The notes under the pieces are model-generated. The model saw nothing but the letters and a program-made list of their open reading frames with translations. It made no database searches and was not told where the DNA came from. From positions 1 through 11,913 of the forward strand of contig JAJRCO010000061.1 in NCBI GenBank assembly GCA_028678905.1: a DNA stretch of 11,913 nt, written 5' to 3'. This document shows positions 6,214 to 11,913 of the stretch, in pieces; within the stretch, counting starts at the first letter, position 1, and the number at the start of each line of letters is the position of its first letter. A program made the position numbers and the translations under genes. This DNA comes from Methanomicrobiales archaeon. GTDB lineage: Archaea; Halobacteriota; Methanomicrobia; Methanomicrobiales; JACTUA01.

Positions 6214-7101
6214 TTAGCGGGGATTCTTTCCTGTTACGGTGGGGTTCTCGGGATGGGCGGACCATTCGGTGAAGGAACCCTCGAAAAGACGCACGCTAGG
6301 AAGCCCCAGGAACCATTTCAGCAGGATAAATTCGTTCGTCGCTTCTCTTCCGGTTCCACAGTATAGAAGGATGTGTTTGTCCCTGGTCACTCCTTTCTCG
6401 GTGATCATCTTTCGGATCTGTTCTTCTGGTTTGAGCAGGGTCTTGTTTTTATCATCCATCAGGGAGGGCCAGGGAATGCTGATCGCCCCGGGGATATGCC
6501 CTGCCTTGGGCCACGGACCCTTTCCCTCATAGACCGCGGAAGGGCGGGCATCGATCACCAGCACGTCGCCCCGATCTTTGATGGACCGGAATTCTTCATA
6601 GGGAATGAACAGATCTTTCTGCAGATTCACTGTAAAATCCGATTCCTGGACAATAGGGAATTTCTGGTTAACCACACGGTTCTCTTCCTGCCATTTGATC
6701 AGTCCCCCATCAAGGACATACACCCGGTTATGTCCATACCGGGCAAGGCTGTAGGCCACCATGGTCTGTTCCAGTCCGTCCCCGATATACTTAGTACACA
6801 CAGAGAGCGGGCCATAGCTGGTATAGATGACGGTCGGTACGTCGTTATGGATCCCCATCCCTCGAAGAATGTGCTGAATCGTTTCGGGCGGCATCCAGAA
6901 ATTGGGGATCTTCTGATGGATCCGGAACAGGTTTTCGTTGACGTACACCGCTTCGGGGATATGCGCCTGAATATAATCGTGGACGTTGGGCTGGATGTCC
7001 AGTATCTGAAGATTGCGATCATCAAGATGATCTTCCAGCCACGCGGTGGAGACCCATGATACCTTCCCACTGTTCAGGGGATACGGATAGCTCCTTGCCA
7101 T
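6214..7101 (-). CDS. two-domain rhodanese sulfurtransferase
   Basis: A 295-residue tandem rhodanese protein of the thiosulfate/3-mercaptopyruvate sulfurtransferase type, normal in length and cytoplasmic (no signal peptide). The N-terminal domain (about residues 14-145) has the fold signature, including GHNRVYVLDGGLIKW, but no catalytic Cys where the active loop would be. The C-terminal domain (about 165-285) carries DARP at 184-187, AGHIPGAISIPW at 200-211 and the active loop C248-GTGREA, followed by GSFTEWSAHPENP. The Cys would carry a persulfide. A CGTGREAT-type loop differs from the CRxGxR loop of classical rhodanese and the CGSGVTA loop of mercaptopyruvate enzymes, so the donor is uncertain. 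A box A 24-31 nt upstream of the ATG supports the start and a leaderless transcript. It is transcribed separately from aguBA, 77 nt upstream. Confidence 0.9.
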   Translation of the reverse strand: MARSYPYPLNSGKVSWVSTAWLEDHLDDRNLQILDIQPNVHDYIQAHIPEAVYVNENLFRIHQKIPNFWMPPETIQHILRGMGIHNDVPTVIYTSYGPLSVCTKYIGDGLEQTMVAYSLARYGHNRVYVLDGGLIKWQEENRVVNQKFPIVQESDFTVNLQKDLFIPYEEFRSIKDRGDVLVIDARPSAVYEGKGPWPKAGHIPGAISIPWPSLMDDKNKTLLKPEEQIRKMITEKGVTRDKHILLYCGTGREATNEFILLKWFLGLPSVRLFEGSFTEWSAHPENPTVTGKNPR

Positions 7102-7124
7102 CTGCTCTCAGCCTCAGAGGCACC

Positions 7125-7132
7125 AATATAAC
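7125..7132 (-). promoter_or_regulatory. box A (TATA) for the sulfurtransferase gene
   Basis: GTTATATT on the minus strand lies 24-31 nt upstream of the ATG at 7101. A second AT-rich candidate, TTTATTATATA (7150-7140), lies farther upstream, inside a large inverted repeat. Confidence 0.5.
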
Positions 7133-7180
7133 AAGGAGGTATATAATAAATGCCCCCCCTCATACGGTATATTCCTCCTT
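7133..7180. repeat. 13-bp-arm inverted repeat at the aguBA end/sulfurtransferase promoter
   Basis: AAGGAGGTATATA (7133-7145) and TATATTCCTCCTT (7168-7180) are inverted copies with 12 of 13 positions matching, separated by 22 nt. The right arm overlaps the aguBA stop codon, and the left arm abuts the sulfurtransferase box A. It can fold as an RNA hairpin ending the aguBA transcript or serve as a DNA operator. Confidence 0.55.
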
Positions 7181-9101
7181 ATCCTCGGGGCTGCTGCTGG
7201 GTCACGCAGTGCAGGGTCCCCATCCCTTCCACCAACGCACGACAGTCGATTCCGATCACCGATCGACCCGGGAAGGCGGTTGCGAGAATTTCCCGGGCCT
7301 GCCTATCGCGGGTGTCCCCAAACTGGGGAACCAGCACAACTCGGTTTCCGGTATAAAAATTCAGGTAGCTTGCCGGAAGGCGTCCACCAGTATCTTCTCT
7401 CCGGCCTGGCATAGGAACCGGGATGATCCGGAAGGGATCTCCTTTCTGGTCCCGTGCCATCTGTAAAATCCTGAGGTTCTCCTGGAGAAGGGCGAAATTT
7501 TCATCCATTGGATCCTCTTCCGACGCACATAGGATGGTGGCCGGATCCACGAACCGGGCGATATCATCGATATGCCCGTCCGTATCATCACCGGCGATCC
7601 CTTCCCGGAGCCAGAGCACGACGGTGGTACCCAGGTATTCCCGCATGTACCTTTCTAGCTCCTTCCTACTCAGGGTTGGGTTCCTGTTAGGATGGAGCAG
7701 ACATTGTTCGGTGGTCATCACGACCCCCAAACCATTGACGTCGATAGATCCTCCCTCAAGGACGATTCCCGGCTCACAGAGAGGGAGGTGAAGCTTCCTC
7801 TGGAGCACAGAGGGAATTACGGTGTCCTGCATCAGGGCCGTATACTTCTCCCCCCATGCATTGAATTTCCAGCCGACCATCGCCAGGGAATGGTCTTCCC
7901 GGTTTACCACAAACGTGGGCCCGTAGTCGCGGAACCAGACGTCTGCGTAGGGAGTGACTGTTATCTCTAGTGACGCATCAGATGCATCCCCTGGTCCGAG
8001 CCGTGGACGTACCGCTGTCTCCAGCTCGTCGTCGGGAACCAGGAGCTCCACCCGCTCCGACCGCCGGAGCGCCTGAATCATCTGCACGTAGGTCGCCTCC
8101 ACCTCTTCCAGATGCGGGAATGTATCGCGGCTATGAGGCCACGCGAGCCAGACCGCTTCATGTGCTTCCCATTCCGCGGGCATGGTGTACCCGTATTTGT
8201 GAGGTGTCCGCGGACGCGCTACCACCGAACCCGCCCCAAAGCATCCATCCCTTAACAGCATACCATAGGTGTCCGGACGGCGGTTCTGCAGAAACCTCCA
8301 CCCATCCCGTATCTCCTGGTTCCTTCCCAGATCCACATCCACCAGCAGCACCTCCTCTTCCCGGGAGCTCGCCCGTTTCAGCACGTTTCCGAATGCGTCG
8401 CAGACAAAGGAGCTACCCCAGAAGGAGAGATCTCCCTCCTGACCAACCCGGTTCACTGCGGCGAGATGCAGGTTATTCGCAATCGCGTGTCCCCGTTGCA
8501 CCGTTTCCCACGCATCGTGCCAGTCTCCCTCCGATGGTTCCTCCATCCCCCGTATCCAACCGATGGCAGTAGGGAAAAAGAGGATCTCCGCACCCTGCAG
8601 GGCAACGATCCGGGCTGCTTCCGGGAACCACTGGTCGTAACAGATCAGGACCGCGATACGAGCACACCCCGCGTCTACTACCCGATAATCGTCTCCAGGG
8701 CGAAAATAATTCTTTTCGTAGAAAAGGGGATCAAAAGGAACGTGAATTTTCCGATACGACGCAGCAATTCTCCCGTCGCTTCCGATCACTACGGCGCTGT
8801 TATAGTATCCATGAGGAGGGACAAATTCAAAGAGGGGAACGATGCAGGTGACCTGGTGATCCCCGGCCAATTCCGCAAACGCTTCCGTGGTGGGTCCTGG
8901 GATTGTCTCGGCAAAACCGGAGAAATCACAGCGGAACTCCTGAGGAAAATAGGGCGTGCGGAACAATTCCTGCAGACAGACGATCTGCGCTCCCCTGCGG
9001 ATCGCAGACTCCGCATAATCAAGCGATTTTTCCAGATTCCTGTCGAGATCCTGCGAAACAGCTGTCTGGAGGAGCCCTATCCTGACTCTACGGTTGGTCA
9101 T
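7179..9101 (-). CDS. fused N-carbamoylputrescine amidohydrolase-agmatine deiminase (AguB-AguA)
   Basis: A 640-residue bifunctional protein that should convert agmatine to putrescine plus CO2 and two NH3. Residues 5-280 are a nitrilase-superfamily AguB domain with the complete Glu-Lys-Cys triad: E45 (CLQELF), K118 (SYRKIHVPFDP) and C154 (LICYDQWFPEAAR). After a short linker (about 281-300), residues 301-638 are a peptidyl-arginine-deiminase-type agmatine deiminase. Its motifs are WFRDYGP (389-395), EGGSID (449-454), DTDGHIDD (506-513, H510) and the catalytic Cys632 in LHCVTQQQP. Both halves look intact and of normal domain length. The start at ATG 9101 is preferred because AGGTG lies 9 nt upstream; a GTG at 9113 would add four residues. 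It is the third gene of the dph6 cluster. The domain assignments are firm. Bifunctionality and substrate channelling are inferred. Confidence 0.94.
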   Translation of the reverse strand: MTNRRVRIGLLQTAVSQDLDRNLEKSLDYAESAIRRGAQIVCLQELFRTPYFPQEFRCDFSGFAETIPGPTTEAFAELAGDHQVTCIVPLFEFVPPHGYYNSAVVIGSDGRIAASYRKIHVPFDPLFYEKNYFRPGDDYRVVDAGCARIAVLICYDQWFPEAARIVALQGAEILFFPTAIGWIRGMEEPSEGDWHDAWETVQRGHAIANNLHLAAVNRVGQEGDLSFWGSSFVCDAFGNVLKRASSREEEVLLVDVDLGRNQEIRDGWRFLQNRRPDTYGMLLRDGCFGAGSVVARPRTPHKYGYTMPAEWEAHEAVWLAWPHSRDTFPHLEEVEATYVQMIQALRRSERVELLVPDDELETAVRPRLGPGDASDASLEITVTPYADVWFRDYGPTFVVNREDHSLAMVGWKFNAWGEKYTALMQDTVIPSVLQRKLHLPLCEPGIVLEGGSIDVNGLGVVMTTEQCLLHPNRNPTLSRKELERYMREYLGTTVVLWLREGIAGDDTDGHIDDIARFVDPATILCASEEDPMDENFALLQENLRILQMARDQKGDPFRIIPVPMPGRREDTGGRLPASYLNFYTGNRVVLVPQFGDTRDRQAREILATAFPGRSVIGIDCRALVEGMGTLHCVTQQQPRG

Positions 9102-9110
9102 GCCCGGGTA

Positions 9111-9115
9111 CACCT
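9111..9115 (-). promoter_or_regulatory. Shine-Dalgarno AGGTG deciding the aguBA start
   Basis: AGGTG on the minus strand is followed by 9 nt and the ATG at 9101, favouring that start over the GTG at 9113. A TATA-like CTAAAATAT (9138-9130), overlapping the preceding gene's stop, could add an internal promoter. Confidence 0.45.
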
Positions 9116-9134
9116 TTCGTGTGTTGGGGATATT

Positions 9135-9704
9135 TTAGTCCGTCCCTTCCATAAAAAGGTGCAGGAATCGCTGCACCACCCATTCGTTCCGCACCTCTGG
9201 ATGAAAGAGCACCCCGTACAGGGGGAGAGACTGATGGCGGATTACCTGAACGCAGCGGGAGGAGGCCGCGAGCACCAGAAAGGAGTCCGTAGGCACCGGT
9301 GCAAATGAGTGCAGCTCGTACGCGGAAAACTCCTGCTTTCCCTCCAGCAGGGGGTCTTCACGGACGGTCCGGACCATAATCATCCCGATCTCATCTCCCT
9401 GCTCGATCTTTCCCCCAAAGACCTTAGCCATCACCTGCATCCCTGCACAGATGCCAAGCGAGGGGATCCTTCCTTCCTTCAGCCACTGAAACTCGTCCAG
9501 GTGGTGGATGAATTCGTTGTCCTTGAGCGCGGTGCCGCACAGGATACTGCAGCTCGCGGCTTCACAATCCTCGCGGGAGAGCTGGGTATAGTGGCGAATG
9601 ACCGGAGTCGTCCCGCTTTTCTCTACGATATGGGCGATGGGCAGCACAAATTCATCCCGACTAAGGGGATGGGTTCGGTTGCAGAGATCGACCAGCAGGA
9701 TCAT
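9135..9704 (-). CDS. class I glutamine amidotransferase, probable ammonia supplier coupled to Dph6
   Basis: A 189-residue stand-alone class I (triad) glutamine amidotransferase. The nucleophile elbow is GICAGMQ with C86, and the His-Glu pair is in LFHPEV (H168, E170). It would hydrolyse glutamine to glutamate and ammonia. Size and overall pattern resemble GMP synthase subunit A, but the Gly-Gly-Pro oxyanion segment is replaced by LCGTALKD (55-62) and the usual Ser/His-Lys-Asp lid region reads YELHSFAP (129-136). No GuaA synthetase partner is nearby. Instead its ATG overlaps the dph6 stop (ATGA), with a GGTGA ribosome site inside the dph6 end. This points to a glutaminase subunit for the Dph6 amidoligase, an inference from context. 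GuaAA is the main alternative and seems less likely. Confidence 0.85.
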   Translation of the reverse strand: MILLVDLCNRTHPLSRDEFVLPIAHIVEKSGTTPVIRHYTQLSREDCEAASCSILCGTALKDNEFIHHLDEFQWLKEGRIPSLGICAGMQVMAKVFGGKIEQGDEIGMIMVRTVREDPLLEGKQEFSAYELHSFAPVPTDSFLVLAASSRCVQVIRHQSLPLYGVLFHPEVRNEWVVQRFLHLFMEGTD

Positions 9705-10381
9705 TTTTTCACCAGCCGGGCTGCAGTGATGTCGTACCGGCCATGATAGTTGTGGTATTCCGTCGAGGCCCCCTCCACCTGAATTCTTTTTTCAAAGAAG
9801 GGTGCATCGAGAACAAAAGTCTCATATTCTCCGCCTTCACCGGTGAGGGTGATCCCGTGGGTCCGGGTGAACCCTGAGAGCTCCCGTAGGGCTCGGATAT
9901 CGAGCTCTTTTCCCAGCCAGGATTCATCAAACGGGGCGGAAAATACCCCGGAGATGATGATATGGAAACCGGTATCGATCAACCGTTGCATGTAGGATGC
10001 CTCGTCGGTGTGCCACAAGGGATTGAAACACCACAGATCCAGGTCCCGGCAGATCTTCTGAATGCGGGCCGCCTGGTACACCGAGAGGATCGCACCGGTT
10101 ACCACTCCCTCGATGGCGTGATGATCCCGGGCCAGCATGACTGCCCGGGCCAGGTCCCGGAGCTCCTCCTCTTCAATCCCTTCTGATTCCACCTCAATCA
10201 GAGGCAGGGCGGCTGCTTCAGCCTGGAGCCGGACCCAGTGGATGTTCGGGGTGTGAAACATATAGCTCTCGCGGTTCTGCGGCCTGACCGTGATCAGGCA
10301 GACCACCTCTTCCATCTCCATCGCGCGTCCGCACGCATAGGTAGAGTCTTTTCCGCCCGAAAACAGCACCCCCAGCCTCAT
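9701..10381 (-). CDS. dph6: diphthine-ammonia ligase (Dph6, ATP_bind_4 family)
   Basis: A 226-residue PP-loop (adenine nucleotide alpha-hydrolase-like) ATPase. In eukaryotes Dph6 catalyses the last step of diphthamide formation on elongation factor 2, amidating diphthine with ATP and ammonium; archaeal aEF2 carries the same residue. The PP-loop SGGKDS is at residues 8-13. Family signatures EGVVTGAILSVYQ (91-103), PLWHTDE (121-127) and GEGGEYETFVLDAP (181-194) are all present, and the length is normal for the archaeal single-domain form. The start at 10381 is supported by an AATAATATC-type box A 28-37 nt upstream. It is the first gene of the cluster with the amidotransferase (4-nt overlap) and aguBA, and divergent from the glucan phosphorylase. 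Family assignment is firm; the partner of the ligase is inferred. Confidence 0.92.
   Translation of the reverse strand: MRLGVLFSGGKDSTYACGRAMEMEEVVCLITVRPQNRESYMFHTPNIHWVRLQAEAAALPLIEVESEGIEEEELRDLARAVMLARDHHAIEGVVTGAILSVYQAARIQKICRDLDLWCFNPLWHTDEASYMQRLIDTGFHIIISGVFSAPFDESWLGKELDIRALRELSGFTRTHGITLTGEGGEYETFVLDAPFFEKRIQVEGASTEYHNYHGRYDITAARLVKK
9709..9713 (-). promoter_or_regulatory. GGTGA ribosome site inside dph6, coupling the amidotransferase
   Basis: On the minus strand GGTGA lies four nt before the amidotransferase ATG at 9704, within the last codons of dph6. It fixes the start and supports coupled translation. Confidence 0.6.
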
Positions 10382-10408
10382 GACTGGTTACCATGTTGTC
10401 TTCCATCG

Positions 10409-10418
10409 ATATTATTCC
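10409..10418 (-). promoter_or_regulatory. box A (TATA) candidate for the dph6 operon
   Basis: GAATAATATC on the minus strand lies 28-37 nt upstream of the dph6 ATG at 10381, giving a leader of only a few nucleotides. It is the best AT-rich element in that half of the divergent spacer. Confidence 0.45.
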
Positions 10419-10472
10419 GGCTCCGGGAAGGCCGGCTGGCCGCTGTTGTCGAACATCCTTCCTCACGTCAAC

Positions 10473-10481
10473 ATTAAATAC
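10473..10481 (+). promoter_or_regulatory. box A (TATA) for the glucan phosphorylase
   Basis: ATTAAATAC lies 22-30 nt upstream of the ATG at 10503 in an otherwise GC-rich spacer, the standard position for a leaderless archaeal transcript. Confidence 0.6.
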
Positions 10482-10502
10482 TTCTTTTCAGATGTTCCTC
10501 CC

Positions 10503-11913
10503 ATGGCAATGATCACCGAGCCTCCCCTTGACCGGATCAGAGAGAAATATTTCCCCCACATTCCCGAGAGAATCTCCGGGCTGATCGACCTTTCTTATAA
10601 CCTCTGGTGGAGCTGGACAACGGAGGCGATGATGCTCTTTCGCCAGCTAAACGTCCATGCCTGGATCGAGAGCGTACATAACCCGGTAAAGATGCTCCAG
10701 CAGCTCCCCCCGGCCCTGCTGCATGAAGCGGCCCAGAATCCGCAGTATCTGCGTCATTACGACATTGTCATGGAGAGGTTCGAGCGAGAGATGGGAGAGA
10801 AGAGCAGCTGGTTTGCCCAGCGGGCACCTTCTCCGTTCCTGCCCGTGGCATATTTTTCTGCAGAATACGGGCTTCACCACTCACTGCCCTTCTACGCCGG
10901 TGGTCTTGGATTTCTGGCCGGCGATCATGTTAAAGAGTGCAGTGATCTCGGAGTGCCGATGGTGGCGGTAGGGTTCATGTATGGCGGGGGATATCTTCAC
11001 CAGCACATCAACCCAGATGGCTGGCAGGAAGACATCAGGGAGACCCTCGACCGTGATGCGGCACCGGTCACCAGGGTGATCATGGATGGCGGAAAGCAGC
11101 TGACCATTCGGGTTCCGCTGATGGAGCCGACCATGCATGTAGAGGTATGGAAGGTCGCAGTCGGCCGGGTTCCCCTCTTCCTTATGGACACCGACATCGA
11201 GATGAACGAGCCTGCCCACCGCTCCATCTTCTCGCGCCTCTATACCGGTAATCTGGAGAGCCGGCTCCAGCAGGAGCTGGTGCTCGGAATGGGAGGAAGT
11301 GAGGTACTGGATCAGGTGGGTGCCGAGCATTCAATTGTCCATCTGAACGAGGGGCATACCGCGTTTACCCTGCTGGAAAGGATCCGCCACAGGATGGAGG
11401 AAGGGGATTCTTTCGACGCCGCCCGGGATCACGTGCAGAAGACCAGTATCTTCACTACCCACACTCCGGTAGAAGCCGGCCATGACCGGTATCCCTTCTC
11501 CCTTATCGACAAATACTTCGCATCCTACTACCCCCGGCTGGGTCTTGACCGGCGCGAATTCCTTCGCCTGGGGGCAGATCCGAAGGATCCGGAAAACACC
11601 TTCAACATGACCGCCCTGGCCCTGCGGCTGTCCGGCCGTCGCAATGCAGTCAGTCGTGAGCACCAGATCGTGGCCCGAAAGATGTGGCGGCCTCTCTGGC
11701 CGGGAAAGGAGGAGGAAGAGATACCCCTGGATTACATCACTAACGGAGTCCACCTCCCTACCTGGCTCGCGCCGAATATGGAACTGGCACTGGATGAGCG
11801 CCTGGGCCGTTTCTACTCCCACTGGCTGGATGACCATGACAGTGCAACGATCTGGGAACTCGTTCATGAAATACCGGATCAGTTGCTGTGGAGGGCCCAC
11901 CAGGGGCTTAAAA
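10503..11913 (+). CDS. alpha-glucan (glycogen/maltodextrin) phosphorylase, 3' truncated by window
   Basis: The first 470 codons of a GT35 phosphorylase run open to the window end. The enzyme releases glucose-1-phosphate from alpha-1,4-glucans using pyridoxal phosphate; the PLP Lys lies beyond the window. Landmarks are SYNLWWSW (31-38, the short archaeal/bacterial MalP-like N-terminus), VAYFSAEYGLHHSLPFYAGG (115-134) and LGFLAGDH (135-142). Further on are LNEGHTAF (281-288), THTPVEAGHDRYP (319-331) and ITNGVHLPTW (412-421). The glucan/phosphate-site segment reads AGGLGFLAGDH where the family usually has SGGLGVLAGDH, a mild change. The start at 10503 is supported by the box A spacing; M3 (10509) is an alternative. 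It implies storage-polysaccharide use. It shares a 121-nt divergent spacer with dph6 and has no evident functional link to it. Confidence 0.93.
   Translation, partial: MAMITEPPLDRIREKYFPHIPERISGLIDLSYNLWWSWTTEAMMLFRQLNVHAWIESVHNPVKMLQQLPPALLHEAAQNPQYLRHYDIVMERFEREMGEKSSWFAQRAPSPFLPVAYFSAEYGLHHSLPFYAGGLGFLAGDHVKECSDLGVPMVAVGFMYGGGYLHQHINPDGWQEDIRETLDRDAAPVTRVIMDGGKQLTIRVPLMEPTMHVEVWKVAVGRVPLFLMDTDIEMNEPAHRSIFSRLYTGNLESRLQQELVLGMGGSEVLDQVGAEHSIVHLNEGHTAFTLLERIRHRMEEGDSFDAARDHVQKTSIFTTHTPVEAGHDRYPFSLIDKYFASYYPRLGLDRREFLRLGADPKDPENTFNMTALALRLSGRRNAVSREHQIVARKMWRPLWPGKEEEEIPLDYITNGVHLPTWLAPNMELALDERLGRFYSHWLDDHDSATIWELVHEIPDQLLWRAHQGLK

Noticed and set aside
7150..7356. Plus-strand ORF starting at 7150 with a textbook AGGAGG ribosome site
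   Set aside because: The ribosome site is explained as one arm of the inverted repeat at 7133-7180, and the 68-residue product is antisense to the conserved C-terminus of AguA. It cannot be fully excluded as a small antisense protein.
7970..9308. Plus-strand open frames of 200 and 280 residues over aguBA
   Set aside because: They are proline- and arginine-rich antisense translations of an intact two-domain enzyme; no start context or homology-like motifs.
9135..9704. Naming the amidotransferase GMP synthase subunit A (guaAA)
   Set aside because: The Gly-Gly-Pro segment and the usual lid motif are replaced, and the context is dph6 rather than a GMP synthetase subunit.
10881..11900. Minus-strand open frames of 149 and 189 residues
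   Set aside because: They oppose the glucan phosphorylase frame, which has all expected motifs and stays open to the window end.

Overview
The window looks like a euryarchaeal chromosome segment, most likely a methanogen of the order Methanomicrobiales (Methanoregula/Methanosphaerula-like). The reasons are: a diphthamide synthetase (Dph6), found only in archaea and eukaryotes; an N-terminal winged-helix plus multi-PAS regulator of a type common in that order; an Mrp/Nbp35 iron-sulfur carrier with an N-terminal Cys cluster; and TTTAAATA-like box A elements about 25 nt upstream of several start codons. The genus is an inference and was not searched.

Layout. Positions 98-1794 (minus strand): trmO (tsaA/UPF0066), then an Mrp/Nbp35 P-loop ATPase whose stop overlaps the start of a small acidic protein of unknown function. 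Positions 1913-2377 (plus): a PEBP/YbhB-family protein, divergent from trmO, with a substituted ligand pocket. Positions 2516-4756 (plus): a wHTH-PAS(x5)-coiled-coil sensory regulator with no kinase domain. Positions 4805-5924: a decayed block, with a frameshifted HEAT-repeat gene (minus) and a frameshifted ArsC/low-molecular-weight phosphatase-like gene (plus), divergent around an AT-rich spacer with two inverted repeats. Positions 5925-6213 hold no gene I can support. Positions 6214-7101 (minus): a two-domain rhodanese sulfurtransferase.

Positions 7179-10381 (minus) form a compact probable operon: dph6, then a class I glutamine amidotransferase overlapping it by ATGA, then, after a 33-nt gap, a single polypeptide fusing N-carbamoylputrescine amidohydrolase (AguB) to agmatine deiminase (AguA). 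Positions 10503-11913 (plus, cut by the window end): an alpha-glucan (glycogen/maltodextrin) phosphorylase, divergent from dph6.

The most notable region is dph6-GATase-aguBA. Dph6 consumes ammonia, the GATase would release it from glutamine, and AguBA releases it while turning agmatine into putrescine. This suggests, but does not prove, a glutamine-fed diphthamide synthetase complex and a link between translation-factor modification and polyamine metabolism. I see no CRISPR array, tRNA, rRNA, insertion sequence or integrase.
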